From: Micromonospora inositola
Lineage (GTDB): Bacteria; Actinomycetota; Actinomycetes; Mycobacteriales; Micromonosporaceae
NCBI RefSeq assembly: GCF_900090285.1
Contig: NZ_LT607754.1
Span: forward strand, 1,302,001-1,366,000
DNA: 64,000 nt
Direction of reading: 5' to 3'
Shown piece after piece: positions 9,241 through 17,736 of the stretch (the stretch's first letter is position 1; each line of letters opens with the position of its first letter). Made by a program: the position numbers and the translations under genes. A model generated the notes under the pieces. The model saw nothing but the letters and a program-made list of their open reading frames with translations, ran no database searches and was not told where the DNA came from.

Positions 9241-10557
9241 TCAGCCGGTCGGCCGATCAGGCTCCGGCTGGTAGATGTCCGGCACGCCGTCCCGGTCGCG
9301 GTCGACGGTCTCCGCCTCGTACACCCGGCGGTAGAGGCGGCCGCGGGCGCGCAGGATGATCGTGGCCACCATCGCGGCGAGCAGCGACCCGGTGAGCACG
9401 GCGACCTTGACGTGACCGTCGCGTTCGCTGCCCAGGCCGAACGCCAACTCGCCGATCAGCAGCGACACGGTGAACCCGATGCCGCCGAGCAGGGCGAGGC
9501 CGAGCACGTCGAGCCAGTTCAGGCCCTCCTCCAGATCCGCGCGGGTGAAGCGGGAGACGAGCCAGGTGGCGGTCATGATGCCGACCGGCTTGCCGACGAC
9601 CAGGCCGACGACGATGCCGAGCGCGACCCGGTCGGTCAGCGCGGTGGCCAGGCCCGCGACGCCGCCGACGGTGACACCGGCGGAGAGGAACGCGAAGAGC
9701 GGCACCGCGATGCCGGCGGAGATCGGCCGGAACCGGTGCTCGAAGTGCTCGGCCAGGCCCGGGCCGGCGTCGGGACCGCCTGCGGCCCGACTGCGGATCA
9801 CCGGCACGGTGAAGGCCAGCAGGACGCCGGCCACCGTGGCGTGCACCCCGGACGCGTGCACCAACGCCCAGGTCACGGCCGCCAGCGGCAGCAGCAGCCA
9901 CCAGGACCGGACCCGCCGACGCACCAGCACGGCGAAGATCGCGAGCGGAACCAGTGCGCCGAGCAGCGGGACGACGGACAGGTGAGCGGTGTAGAAGACG
10001 GCGATGATCACGATCGCCAGCAGGTCATCGACGACCGCCAGGGTGAGCAGGAAGGTGCGCAGCGCCGACGGCAGGAAGCGGCCCGCCACGGCGAGCACGG
10101 CGAGGGCGAAGGCGATGTCGGTCGCGGTCGGGATCGCCCACCCCTTCGCGCCGTCGCCCCCGGCGATCAGGGCGTAGAGCACGGCCGGTACGAGCACGCC
10201 GCCCGCCGCCGCCGCCACCGGCACCGCCGCCCGGCGCGGGTCCCGCAGGTCGCCGGCGACAAACTCGCGCTTCAGCTCCAACCCGGCGACGAAGAAGAAG
10301 ATCGCCAGCAGGCCGTCGGCGGCCCAGCTGGCCACACTGAGATCCAAGTGCAGGGATGCCGGACCGAAGCGGAGGTCGCGCAGTTCGCGATAGCCGTCCG
10401 ACCAGGGGGAATTCGACCAGACCAGGGCCAGCAGCGCGCCGACGAGCAGCAGCGCCCCACCGACCGTCTCCTTGCGGAGGATGGCGGAGATGCGACTGGT
10501 CTCGCCCCACGAGCGGCGGGCGAACAGGCTGGCACGGCGCCGGGCGGCGTCGGTCAC
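9241..10557 (-). CDS. nhaA: NhaA-type sodium/proton antiporter
   Basis: Electrogenic Na+/H+ antiporter of the cytoplasmic membrane, for pH and sodium homeostasis. It has about twelve hydrophobic segments, [13 protein letters not shown], and the ion-binding aspartate pair in [10 protein letters not shown] (Asp 177 and 178), as in the NhaA core. 438 residues is longer than E. coli NhaA (388); the extra is an N-terminal cytoplasmic arm and a C-terminal tail. The tail contains [12 protein letters not shown], which fits the DxDxDGxxD form of calcium-binding loops. Start GTG has GAGGAG upstream. Monocistronic. Confidence 0.95.
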   Translation of the reverse strand: MTDAARRRASLFARRSWGETSRISAILRKETVGGALLLVGALLALVWSNSPWSDGYRELRDLRFGPASLHLDLSVASWAADGLLAIFFFVAGLELKREFVAGDLRDPRRAAVPVAAAAGGVLVPAVLYALIAGGDGAKGWAIPTATDIAFALAVLAVAGRFLPSALRTFLLTLAVVDDLLAIVIIAVFYTAHLSVVPLLGALVPLAIFAVLVRRRVRSWWLLLPLAAVTWALVHASGVHATVAGVLLAFTVPVIRSRAAGGPDAGPGLAEHFEHRFRPISAGIAVPLFAFLSAGVTVGGVAGLATALTDRVALGIVVGLVVGKPVGIMTATWLVSRFTRADLEEGLNWLDVLGLALLGGIGFTVSLLIGELAFGLGSERDGHVKVAVLTGSLLAAMVATIILRARGRLYRRVYEAETVDRDRDGVPDIYQPEPDRPTG

Positions 10558-10683
10558 GGGGTCTCCTCGTCGACAGGGGTCGCGTCATCCATCGCCGACC
10601 AGACTTCCCGGCACACCAGGGCTACCACGCTATCCGACCCCGCCGGCAACACATCGGCGAACGTGAGCAGCCCGGGAGGCGGC

Positions 10684-10803
10684 ATGTTCCTGGTACCCCG
10701 CGACCGCATGGCCAATCATCCGGGCCGCGCTGCGGAGGCGACCCCGGCCGGCATGGGCGCCGCCCGTCCCCGTCGGCGTCGCTGCATGATGACCGTGAGC
10801 TGA
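10684..10803 (+). CDS. Possible 39-residue ORF
   Basis: An ATG with GGGAGG 4 bases upstream opens a 39-codon frame starting MFLVPRDRMANHPGRAAEA and ending in an Arg-rich stretch. No family recognised. It lies in the 485-base gap (10558-11042) between nhaA and the MEDS-domain gene, on the strand of the latter. The good ribosome site is the only positive sign; it may be chance. Confidence 0.25.
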   Translation: MFLVPRDRMANHPGRAAEATPAGMGAARPRRRRCMMTVS

Positions 10804-10932
10804 GCGGGGGTCGGGGGACCGGGCTAGGCTCGTCCCACGGGACCTACCCCGTCGGGCATCACCGACTTCGACACCCACGCCGACGCCGTACCGCCCCGGA
10901 TTGCCCCTCCTTCCCGGAAGGCGTGGTGTCAC

Positions 10933-11046
10933 ATGGCGGACCGGCCCCCGGCCCTCGTACCCGCCCTCGTCGGCGTCCCCGACGGCACCGGGCGGGTCGA
11001 CGCCGCCGGCTACCGCGGCACGGCGCCGCCTGGGGGGGCCGCATGA
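10933..11046 (+). CDS. Possible 37-residue leader ORF
   Basis: ATG to TGA, 37 codons, Pro/Gly/Ala-rich (MADRPPALVPALVGVPDG at the start). Its TGA overlaps the ATG of the MEDS-domain gene as ATGA, which would couple their translation. GGAAGG lies 11 bases before its ATG. No family recognised. The exact overlap is suggestive, but the composition is also what chance gives at this GC content. Confidence 0.25.
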   Translation: MADRPPALVPALVGVPDGTGRVDAAGYRGTAPPGGAA

Positions 11047-12044
11047 CGGGCCACCCCTCCCCCGTGGGGCGGGACTTCGTGCACTCCGCCCTGATCGTCG
11101 ACTCGGACGACACCCTGCGTTCCCGGCTCGTCCCCGCGCTGCGGCGGTCGATCGAAGCGCACGAACGGGTCCACCTGCTGGTCGGCGCGCACGTCGAACG
11201 GGTCGTCCGGGATGCCCTGGGCGCGCTGGCCGACCGGCTCGAATGGGGCGAACGGGCCACCTTCTACGCCCGGCTGGGCTTCGCGTACGAGCGGCTCCGC
11301 CGGTATCTGGCCGCCCAGCACGCCGCCGGCAGCAGCGTCCACGTGATCACCGAACCCGACGTGTCGGCCGACCCCGCGCCGGACGCCCCGGTGGACCGCG
11401 CCACCGCCCACCTTTCGTACGAGTCCGCGTGCGACGACGCGTACGCCGACTACGGCTGCGCCGTCACCTGCCTCTGGGACAGCAGGCGCCACCCCACCGT
11501 CCTCATCGAGCGCGTCCGGGACCTGCACAACCACGAACTCACCGGGAAAGGCTGCGAGCCCAACTCCGGCTACGTCGCGTCGACCGACTACCTGCGGGCG
11601 CGCAGCGAGATCCCGCTCGAGGCGGTGCCGCCGGTGGTGGACCTCGACGTCGGCCTCGTCGACCTCGATCAGCTCACCCAGCTGCGCAGCGCGCTGCGCA
11701 GCTGGGCGGGGGCGAGATCGTTCGACGCGGACGCGACGGGTGACGTGGTCGTGGCGGTCACCGAGGTGGCCACGAACGGCCTGGTCCACGGGGCGCTCCC
11801 GGTACGCCTCCGGAGCTGGCACCACGGGGACATGCTCATCGTCCAGGTCGACGACTCGGGCGGCCGCCGGATCCCCCCGGCGGCTGGCTTCCACCAGGCC
11901 GGCAGCGCGGACCGGGTCGGCGGGCGAGGTCTCTGGCTAGCCCGACAGCTCGCCGACGTGGTGACCATGCACTGCGGGGAGAGCAGCACCAGCGTCCGGT
12001 TGCATTTCCCGTACGCGGGCACCCACGGCCTGCCGATGGGCTGA
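11043..12044 (+). CDS. MEDS domain plus HATPase anti-sigma-like protein
   Basis: 333 residues in two parts. Residues about 10-180 match the MEDS (DcmR-like) sensory domain: HSALIVDSDDTL, VHLLVGAHV, ATFY, then a CLWDSRRHP-type segment and the NHELTGKGCEPN end. Residues about 200-325 form an RsbW-like HATPase with the N box in AVTEVATNGLVHG and the glycine lid in GGRGLWLARQLADVV. Actinobacterial proteins of this architecture are thought to sense a small molecule and act on anti-anti-sigma partners; here that is inference. A G-run 3-9 bases before the ATG is the only ribosome site. No partner STAS gene is adjacent. Confidence 0.85.
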   Translation: MTGHPSPVGRDFVHSALIVDSDDTLRSRLVPALRRSIEAHERVHLLVGAHVERVVRDALGALADRLEWGERATFYARLGFAYERLRRYLAAQHAAGSSVHVITEPDVSADPAPDAPVDRATAHLSYESACDDAYADYGCAVTCLWDSRRHPTVLIERVRDLHNHELTGKGCEPNSGYVASTDYLRARSEIPLEAVPPVVDLDVGLVDLDQLTQLRSALRSWAGARSFDADATGDVVVAVTEVATNGLVHGALPVRLRSWHHGDMLIVQVDDSGGRRIPPAAGFHQAGSADRVGGRGLWLARQLADVVTMHCGESSTSVRLHFPYAGTHGLPMG

Positions 12045-12100
12045 CCCGGAGCCGCCGACAACGGCGGCCGGGAGCCGACGTCGGGCGCGCGCCGACGCGG

Positions 12101-12319
12101 TCAGCGCCGCAGTTCGCGCCAGGCCGGGTCGCCCCCGCGCCACGCCCCGGCGAGAATGCTGGCCGAGCCACGGCTGGGGCACTCCTGCACCTTCGACCGG
12201 CCGAGGGCGCCGCCGATCTGCGCCTGGACCTCCCACCGCTGCCCATCAGTGCGGATGTACACGTCGCGACGCCCACGCGCCGTCGTGTTCCCGTTCCACC
12301 AGTGCTCCTCGACGATCAC
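12101..12319 (-). CDS. Conserved hypothetical small protein
   Basis: About 72 residues, without a signal or membrane segment. It contains VEEHWWNGNTTARGRRDVYI, then RTDGQRWEVQAQIGG and VQECPSRGSASILAGAWR. The regular composition with aromatic residues makes it a real protein; I recall similar short actinobacterial hypotheticals but no function. Start uncertain: GTG 12319 just before IVEEHWW, or GTG 12355 further up; neither has a clear ribosome site. Confidence 0.6.
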   Translation of the reverse strand: MIVEEHWWNGNTTARGRRDVYIRTDGQRWEVQAQIGGALGRSKVQECPSRGSASILAGAWRGGDPAWRELRR

Positions 12320-12450
12320 CTGCCGACGGTATCTCAACAGGAGGTCGGACCGCACCGCCCGGCAGCCGGATCAGGGCCGGCCCACCCGCCCACCCCCGAC
12401 GCCGTACCGGACAGAAGGCGCGGCGACGGCCATCACGGACGGCAGAACCT

Positions 12451-12480
12451 GCCCCGGGCGGACGAGCACGTGCCCGGGGC
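12451..12480 (-). terminator. Hairpin downstream of the PHB-depolymerase gene
   Basis: A 9-bp perfect inverted repeat (12451-12459 with 12472-12480) and a 12-base loop, about 40 bases past the stop of the esterase gene on its strand. No T-run. A plausible rho-independent-like terminator. Confidence 0.45.
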
Positions 12481-12521
12481 CGGGATCACTGCGGTTTCGC
12501 GGCCCCGGGCCGCGGCGCGGC

Positions 12522-13556
12522 TCAGCCGTCCAGCCGGCGCACCATGTTCATGATCGTCTCGACCTGGGCGCCGCCCTTGATCGGGTAGTTGGTCCCGCCG
12601 AGGTAGCCCCACCAGTCCCAGCAGCCGTTCGGGTTCGCTCCGGAAGGGATGGCCTGCGGGTAGAGGACGATCAGCCGGTTGGTGTCGGCGTACTGGTTGA
12701 GGTTGGCCCGGTCGACGAAGGCGGTGCCGACCTTGGAGTAGCCCTGCACGCACCCGTGCAGGGCGACCAGCAGCCGGCAGGTCTGCCCGCCGGCGCAGGC
12801 GCTCGGGACGTTCGCGAAGCCGCTGGCGTCCATGCTCAGGCCGTTGGCCCAGCCGTTCACCGCGTACGTGTCCTGGCTGAACCGGATCAGCGTGCCGCCG
12901 AGCGGGCCGATGTTCGGCGCCGCCACCGAGCCGAGGAGCGTGCCGAGGAAGGCGCCCTGCGGGTCGGTCCCGCAGTCGTTGAGATACGGCGAGGCGGTCG
13001 CCGCGCAGCCCACCGTGCCGTACGGGGTGACCCAGGCATGCCCGGCGGCGCTGCCGGCGTCGTACCGCACGCTGGCCCCGAAGTCCTGGTAGTAGCGGAC
13101 CAGGTCGTCGGTGACGGACTTCTTCACGGTGCTGTCGCTGCCGCCGTGGTAGACGTACACGGGCTGGCCGGCGAGGTTGCCGGTGCCGTCGATCCAGCCG
13201 TACGACGCCCAGCTGCGGGTGTAGCTCTCCAACGTGGGGACGTACGTCGGGTAGATGTTGTCGCCGCAGCCGTAGAGCGCCTGCGAGACGTTGTTCTGGG
13301 CGCAGTAGTAGGGCCCGGCCGCGAAGACGGCGGCGCCCCGGATCCGCGCGGAGTAGGCGACCTGGAGCTGGGTGGCCAGATACCCGCCGGAGGAGACCCC
13401 GGCGACGTAGACGGCGGAGACGGGGTACGTGCGGAGGGTCCCGGCGACCGGCGCCTTCGTGTACGGCGTGTTGGCGGCCCGCGCGGCGGTGGTGGCGGGC
13501 AGGACCAGGAGCAGGGCCGCGGCGAGGATGGTGGCGGCTTTCCACGATGTTTTCAT
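12522..13556 (-). CDS. Secreted PHB-depolymerase-family esterase
   Basis: Extracellular alpha/beta hydrolase of the poly(3-hydroxybutyrate) depolymerase type. 344 residues: a signal peptide (MKTSWKAATILAAALLLVLP, cleavage near ARA-AN at 27), a lipase box GVSSG with nucleophile Ser 55, a GHAWVTPYG segment, paired cysteines, and a C-terminal region with LLVALHGCVQGY and NGCWDWWGY. The second half resembles the feruloyl-esterase/PHB-depolymerase fold start, so the catalytic order may be permuted, as in type II depolymerases. ATG 13556 has GGGAG 6 bases upstream and opens directly into the signal peptide, so I prefer it to longer starts. No separate substrate-binding domain is present. Confidence 0.85.
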   Translation of the reverse strand: MKTSWKAATILAAALLLVLPATTAARAANTPYTKAPVAGTLRTYPVSAVYVAGVSSGGYLATQLQVAYSARIRGAAVFAAGPYYCAQNNVSQALYGCGDNIYPTYVPTLESYTRSWASYGWIDGTGNLAGQPVYVYHGGSDSTVKKSVTDDLVRYYQDFGASVRYDAGSAAGHAWVTPYGTVGCAATASPYLNDCGTDPQGAFLGTLLGSVAAPNIGPLGGTLIRFSQDTYAVNGWANGLSMDASGFANVPSACAGGQTCRLLVALHGCVQGYSKVGTAFVDRANLNQYADTNRLIVLYPQAIPSGANPNGCWDWWGYLGGTNYPIKGGAQVETIMNMVRRLDG

Positions 13557-13691
13557 GGCGTTCTCCCGTTTGCAGCACCGGCGACTCACCGGCGTGCCAG
13601 GACATTAACGTGACATAGACCACAGCGGATATCCATGCGGCGGACACCTCGCGGCCGCCGCTGGTGTGGACGGACCACCGGGGTATTTCGG

Positions 13692-13720
13692 TTGGCGGTC
13701 GACGCGACGCCGCCTAGCCT
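13692..13720 (+). promoter_or_regulatory. Probable housekeeping promoter of the methyltransferase gene
   Basis: TTGGCG at 13692-13697 and TAGCCT at 13715-13720, spacer 17 bases, fitting a primary-sigma promoter. Transcription should begin near 13727, giving a leader of about 117 bases before the ATG at 13844. Confidence 0.5.
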
Positions 13721-13843
13721 GGCCGCGACGTCACTCCGACGAGTCGAAGAGGGTGTTTTGGTGCCGGTGCCCAGCGTGCTGATCCGAGCCGACCAGCGTT
13801 CAGCGCCGCCCCGCCCCGACATCGACCGTCTGGAGTCACCGAC

Positions 13844-14590
13844 ATGGACCTGCCACGTAGTTTCGTCATCCGTGAGGGCGACCTCCGCATCCTCAACCCC
13901 ATCGACGCCGGCAAGCTGGCCACCCTCGGGCGGGCGGTCAAGCTGAGGCAGGGCACGTCGATCCTCGACCTGTGCAGCGGCAGGGGTGAGCTGCTCTGCA
14001 CCTGGGCGCGCGACCACGGCGTGGTCGGCACCGGAGTGGACATCAGCACCGCCTTCACCGCCGCGGCGCGGGAGCGGGCCGCCGCCCTGGGCGTCGCCGA
14101 CCGGGTCCGCTTCGTGCACGGCGATGCCGCGACGTTCGTACCCGAGGAGCCTGTCGACGTGGCCGCCTGCGTCGGCGCCACCTGGATCGGCGGGGGTGTT
14201 CCCGGCACGATCGAGCTGCTGGCGCGCAGTCTGCGCGCCGGCGGGATGCTGCTCGTCGGGGAGCCGTACTGGCGGCTCGACCCGCCGGACGGGGAGACCG
14301 TGGCGGCGTGCCACGCGGAGTCGAAGGAGCAGTTCCGGGACCTGCCCGGCCTGGTCGGGCTATTCGGCGAGTGCGGCTGGGACCTGGTGGAGATGGTCCT
14401 CGCCGACCAGGACAGCTGGGACCGGTACGCCGCCGCCCACTGGCTGAACCTGCGCCGCTGGCTGGACGAGAACCCGGACGACGAGCTCGCCGATGAGCTG
14501 CGGCGGGAGCTGACCGAGGACCCGCTCCGCCACGTCCGCTACCAGCGGGAGTACCTGGGCTGGGGCGTCTTCGCGCTGCTCCGGCGCTGA
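13844..14590 (+). CDS. SAM-dependent class I methyltransferase
   Basis: 248-residue soluble methyltransferase. SAM-binding motif I is ILDLCSGRGELL (about 46-57), followed by GTGVDIS and GDAATF; motif IV-like VAACVGATWIGGG; then GGMLLVGEPYW. Substrate not deducible. The C-terminal half has helical acidic segments (LDENPDDELADELRRELTE) as in DUF-type small-molecule methyltransferases. GGAG lies 8 bases before the ATG. Convergent with the reductase gene. Confidence 0.85.
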   Translation: MDLPRSFVIREGDLRILNPIDAGKLATLGRAVKLRQGTSILDLCSGRGELLCTWARDHGVVGTGVDISTAFTAAARERAAALGVADRVRFVHGDAATFVPEEPVDVAACVGATWIGGGVPGTIELLARSLRAGGMLLVGEPYWRLDPPDGETVAACHAESKEQFRDLPGLVGLFGECGWDLVEMVLADQDSWDRYAAAHWLNLRRWLDENPDDELADELRRELTEDPLRHVRYQREYLGWGVFALLRR

Positions 14591-14596
14591 CCGGCC

Positions 14597-14634
14597 GGGC
14601 CGGCCCCTCGGCACCCGTACCCGGGGGCCGGCCC
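14597..14634. terminator. Bidirectional hairpin between convergent genes
   Basis: An 11-bp perfect stem (14597-14607 with 14624-14634) around a 16-base loop, 6 bases after the methyltransferase stop and 18 before the reductase stop. It can serve both transcripts. Confidence 0.6.
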
Positions 14635-14652
14635 GACCGCGCCGCGCCCCGG

Positions 14653-15180
14653 TCACGCCGGGACGTAGGTGAGCACGGCGACGCCGCTGGTGGTGATGTG
14701 CGAGCGGGTCAGCGCGAGGTCCACCGCCACGCCCTCGGCCCACAGCTTGCGGCCCTTGCCGGCGACGATCGGGAAGACCATGATCCGGTACTCGTCGACC
14801 AGCCGGTGCGCGGTCAGGTGGTTGAGCAGCTCGGCGCTGCCGTTGATGAGCAGGGTGCCCGGTTGAGCCTTCAGCGCGGCCACCTCCTCGGCCACGTCGC
14901 CGGGCAGGAAGCTCGCCCCCCACTCCGGCTCGGTCAGGGTGGTGGTGGCGACGTGCTTGGGGATGGCGTTCATCCGCTCGCCGAAGTAGCCCTCGTCCAT
15001 CTGCGGCCACGACGCCTTGAAGCCCTCGTACGTCTTGCGGCCCAGCAGCAGGGCGTCGGCCTCCTGAAGGTTCTCCCACTGCCACTGCTGCAGCTCCTCG
15101 TTGAAGTACGGGAAGCTCCACATCGGCTCCTCGAAGACCCCGTCGAGGGTCACGTACTCCACCGCGACGACCTTGCCCAT
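14653..15180 (-). CDS. RibD/DHFR-like NADPH reductase
   Basis: 175 residues of the dihydrofolate reductase family with the RibD C-terminal fold. Signatures: VEYVTLDGVFEEP at the start, ALLLGRKTYEGF, HVATTTL, GTLLINGSAELLNHL and RIMVFPIVAGKGRKLW. Family members reduce pteridine-like or other small substrates with NADPH; the substrate here is unknown. ATG 15180 has GAGGAG 8 bases upstream; a GTG three codons earlier would touch that site. It has its own promoter with a palindromic operator, so it looks repressed by an unlinked regulator. Confidence 0.88.
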   Translation of the reverse strand: MGKVVAVEYVTLDGVFEEPMWSFPYFNEELQQWQWENLQEADALLLGRKTYEGFKASWPQMDEGYFGERMNAIPKHVATTTLTEPEWGASFLPGDVAEEVAALKAQPGTLLINGSAELLNHLTAHRLVDEYRIMVFPIVAGKGRKLWAEGVAVDLALTRSHITTSGVAVLTYVPA

Positions 15181-15200
15181 CCCGATCACTCCTCGCTGGT

Positions 15201-15214
15201 TAACGAAGTCGTTA
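15201..15214. promoter_or_regulatory. Palindromic operator of the reductase gene
   Basis: TAACGA-AG-TCGTTA, perfect 6-base arms, in an unusually AT-rich patch. It lies about 8-21 bases past the predicted transcription start of the reductase gene and 20 bases before its ATG. Its position and symmetry suit an ArsR-, MarR- or TetR-type repressor. No such gene is adjacent. Confidence 0.55.
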
Positions 15215-15228
15215 TTTAACTGACTCGT

Positions 15229-15257
15229 AAATTACAGAGGCCGGTTCTGTCCGTCAA
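15229..15257 (-). promoter_or_regulatory. Primary-sigma promoter of the reductase gene
   Basis: On the minus strand: TTGACG (15257-15252), 17-base spacer, TAATTT (15234-15229). Close to the consensus, with start expected near 15222. The gene start is at 15180, so the leader is about 40 bases and includes the operator and GAGGAG. Confidence 0.7.
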
Positions 15258-15333
15258 GCGCTTCGACGCATCTCTTTCTCCCGCGGACGGGCCCGTCCGC
15301 TTAACCGATGGCTACGCAGGGTAAAGCGGGATC

Positions 15334-15765
15334 ATGGGCCAGCTCCACACGTCGCCGCCGCCGCCGCAGGCCACCGAGCTCGAACGGTGGAACCTCGGCA
15401 ACGGGGCGGAACTCCGCGAGCTGAGGGCGTCGCTGCGCGCGGCGCTGACCCGCTATGGCCTGACCCAGGGCGAGGAGCTGGACGAGGTGCCCGGCCTGGT
15501 CGTACTGGTCGCCACCGAGCTGGCGAGCAACGCGCTGCGGCACGGCATCCCGCCGACCATCGTCACGCTGCTCGCCGCCGACGACTGCTTCATCCTCGAC
15601 GTCGCTGATCGCGACCTGACCACCGTGCCCGAACTGGCCGACACCCAGCCGCTCGACTCCGGCGGTCGCGGGCTGCTGCTGGCCCAGTCGGTCTCCCTCG
15701 CCGTCGGCTGGTACGCGACGCCGGACACCAAGAACATCTGGGCGTCCTTCCCCCGCTCACCCTGA
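15334..15765 (+). CDS. RsbW-like ATP-binding regulatory protein
   Basis: 143 residues, a stand-alone HATPase_c_2 domain. N box in VATELASNALRHG (about 62-74), ILDVADRD as the G1 box, SGGRGLLLAQSVS as the glycine lid, ending in IWASF. Actinobacteria have many such serine-kinase/anti-sigma-type proteins; its partner is unknown. Divergent from the reductase gene. A coding-like stretch in another frame continues past its stop to 15827. Confidence 0.85.
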   Translation: MGQLHTSPPPPQATELERWNLGNGAELRELRASLRAALTRYGLTQGEELDEVPGLVVLVATELASNALRHGIPPTIVTLLAADDCFILDVADRDLTTVPELADTQPLDSGGRGLLLAQSVSLAVGWYATPDTKNIWASFPRSP

Positions 15766-15823
15766 CCAGCCTGGCGATCGCCGACGACCTGCCGCTGCCG
15801 GAGACCGCACGGCGGCTGGCCGG

Positions 15824-16801
15824 CTAGAAGCCGGCCACCGGGTGCGGGACGTACGACGCCTCCAGCGCCGCCACCTCCTCGTCGGTCAGCTCCAGCGCCA
15901 CTGCGGCCACCGCGTCGGTCAGGTGGTGCGGCTTCGTCGCGCCGACGATTGGCGCGGTCACCGCCGGGTTGCGCGCCACCCAGGCCAGCGCCACCTGTGC
16001 CCGCGGTACGCCCCGCGCCTCGGCGATCCGGGCCACCGCCTCGACCACCCGCCGGTCCGGCTCCTCGGTGCGCGCGTAGAGCTCCCGGCCGAACTCGTCG
16101 GTCTCCGTCCGCCCGGTGCGCTCGCCCCAGTCCCGGGTCAGCCGCCCCCGGGCCAGCGGGCTCCACGGGATCACCGCGATCCCCTGGTCCGCGCAGAGCG
16201 GCAGCATCTCCCGCTCCTCCTCGCGGTAGAGCAGGTTGTAGTGGTTCTGCATCGACACGAACCGGGTCCAGCCGTGCCGCTCGGCCGCCCAGAGCGCCTT
16301 CGCGAACTGCCAGGCGTACATCGACGAGGCGCCGAGGTAGCGGACTTTGCCGGCGCGGACCAGGTCGTGCAGCGCCTCCAGGGTCTCCTCGATCGGGGTG
16401 GTCGGGTCCAGCCGGTGGATCTGGTAGAGGTCCACGTAGTCGGTGCCGAGCCGGCGCAGGCTCGCGTCGATCTCGCTCATGATGTGCTTGCGGGAGAGCC
16501 CGCCCCGGTTCGGCCCCGGGCCCATCCGGCCATGCACCTTGGTGGCGATGACCACGTCGTCCCGGTTGGCGAAGTCCTTCAGCGCCCGGCCGACGATCTC
16601 CTCGCTGGTGCCGTCGGAGTAGACGTTGGCGGTGTCGAAGAAGTTGACCCCCAGCTCCAACGCCTGCTTGATGAACGGCCGGCTCTGCTCCTCCGGCAGC
16701 GACCACGGGTGCGCCCCCCGCGAGGGCTCGCCGTAGCTCATGCAGCCCAGGCAGAGCCGGGACACCTCCAGGCCGGTGGACCCGAACTTCACGTACCGCA
16801 T
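15824..16801 (-). CDS. Aldo/keto reductase
   Basis: 325 residues, NADPH-dependent oxidoreductase with a TIM-barrel fold. Catalytic tetrad visible: Asp and Tyr in [10 protein letters not shown], Lys in IATKVHG, His in YQIHRLDP. C-terminal cofactor segment [11 protein letters not shown]. The form is close to the group that includes YajO- and tas-like enzymes. The ATG at 16801 is 13 bases after the stop of the epimerase gene, so the two form an operon. A short hairpin (15817-15837) overlaps its stop. Confidence 0.92.
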   Translation of the reverse strand: MRYVKFGSTGLEVSRLCLGCMSYGEPSRGAHPWSLPEEQSRPFIKQALELGVNFFDTANVYSDGTSEEIVGRALKDFANRDDVVIATKVHGRMGPGPNRGGLSRKHIMSEIDASLRRLGTDYVDLYQIHRLDPTTPIEETLEALHDLVRAGKVRYLGASSMYAWQFAKALWAAERHGWTRFVSMQNHYNLLYREEEREMLPLCADQGIAVIPWSPLARGRLTRDWGERTGRTETDEFGRELYARTEEPDRRVVEAVARIAEARGVPRAQVALAWVARNPAVTAPIVGATKPHHLTDAVAAVALELTDEEVAALEASYVPHPVAGF

Positions 16802-16814
16802 GCGGTGAGCCTCC

Positions 16815-17660
16815 TCAGCGCCAGCCGTGCTTCGGCTCGTAACCGAGCACCCGGCGGGCCTTGTCGATGGAGAGCAGGGTCTCGTTGCCGGTCAGCTCCC
16901 GGCGCAGCGGCACGCCCGGGAAGACCTCGGCGGCCAGCTCGGCGCTCGGGCGGCTCATCACCGTGTCGGCGTTGGCGATGATGAAGACGTCCATCCCAGT
17001 CGCCTCGCGCTGGAGCGCCAGCCGGACCGCCTGCGCCCCGTCCCGGGCGTCGATGTAGCCCCAGGCGTTCCACGAGCGCAGCGCCGGATCGGCGTCGTAC
17101 CCGGGGAAGGCGGCGTAGTCGGCCGGCTCCATCACGTTGGAGAAGCGCAGCCCGATCGCCTTGAGCCGGGGCTCCCAGCGGCAGAACTGGGCCACCATCT
17201 GCTCCTCCAGGTGCTTCGCCAGCGCGTACGACGTCTCCGGCCGGGCCGGGTACTCCTCGTCCACCGGCAGGTACGGCGGCGGGGTCTCGAACGGCAGGCC
17301 GAGCAGCGTCTCGCTGGACGCCCAGACCACGTTGGTGATGCCGACCGCGCGAGCGGCGGAGAAGACGTGGTAGCTGGCGGTGATGTTGTTCCGGAAGGTC
17401 ACCGCGTTCCCGGCCACCCCCGGCCCCGGGATGGCGGCCAGGTGGACCACCGCGTCCACCCCCGAGTAGCGCTCGTCGATCCCGGTGAACGCCTCCAGCA
17501 CCTGCCCCTGGTCGGTCAGGTCGATCCGGGTGAACGGGCAGCGCGGCTCGGCCGGCGCGACCAGGTCCAGGTTCACCACGTCGTACGAGTGGGCGAGCAA
17601 CTCGTCCACGACCGCGCGGCCGAGCTTCCCACTGCCCCCGGTGACCACGACCCGACTCAT
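16815..17660 (-). CDS. NAD-dependent epimerase/dehydratase
   Basis: 281-residue extended short-chain dehydrogenase. N-terminal Rossmann motif TGGSGKLG (about 7-14), NLDLV, HLAAIPGPG, WASSE, catalytic YALAK (YxxxK), and LRFSNVMEP. It resembles the sugar-nucleotide or uronate-dehydrogenase-like subgroup; substrate unknown. First gene of a two-gene operon with the aldo/keto reductase, which suggests both act on the same carbonyl or sugar route. Confidence 0.9.
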   Translation of the reverse strand: MSRVVVTGGSGKLGRAVVDELLAHSYDVVNLDLVAPAEPRCPFTRIDLTDQGQVLEAFTGIDERYSGVDAVVHLAAIPGPGVAGNAVTFRNNITASYHVFSAARAVGITNVVWASSETLLGLPFETPPPYLPVDEEYPARPETSYALAKHLEEQMVAQFCRWEPRLKAIGLRFSNVMEPADYAAFPGYDADPALRSWNAWGYIDARDGAQAVRLALQREATGMDVFIIANADTVMSRPSAELAAEVFPGVPLRRELTGNETLLSIDKARRVLGYEPKHGWR

Positions 17661-17736
17661 CCGCCGTCCTCTCCCCGCTCCGCTGCTCCGCGGTCCATCT
17701 CACCACCGCGGCAGGCGCGGCGCAGCGCCGGGCGGG

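Noticed and set aside
13761..13946. A small ORF starting at GTG 13761 within the methyltransferase leader
   Set aside because: It overlaps the methyltransferase start in another frame and its product is Ser/Pro/Thr-rich shadow sequence; a GAGGG site upstream is its only support.
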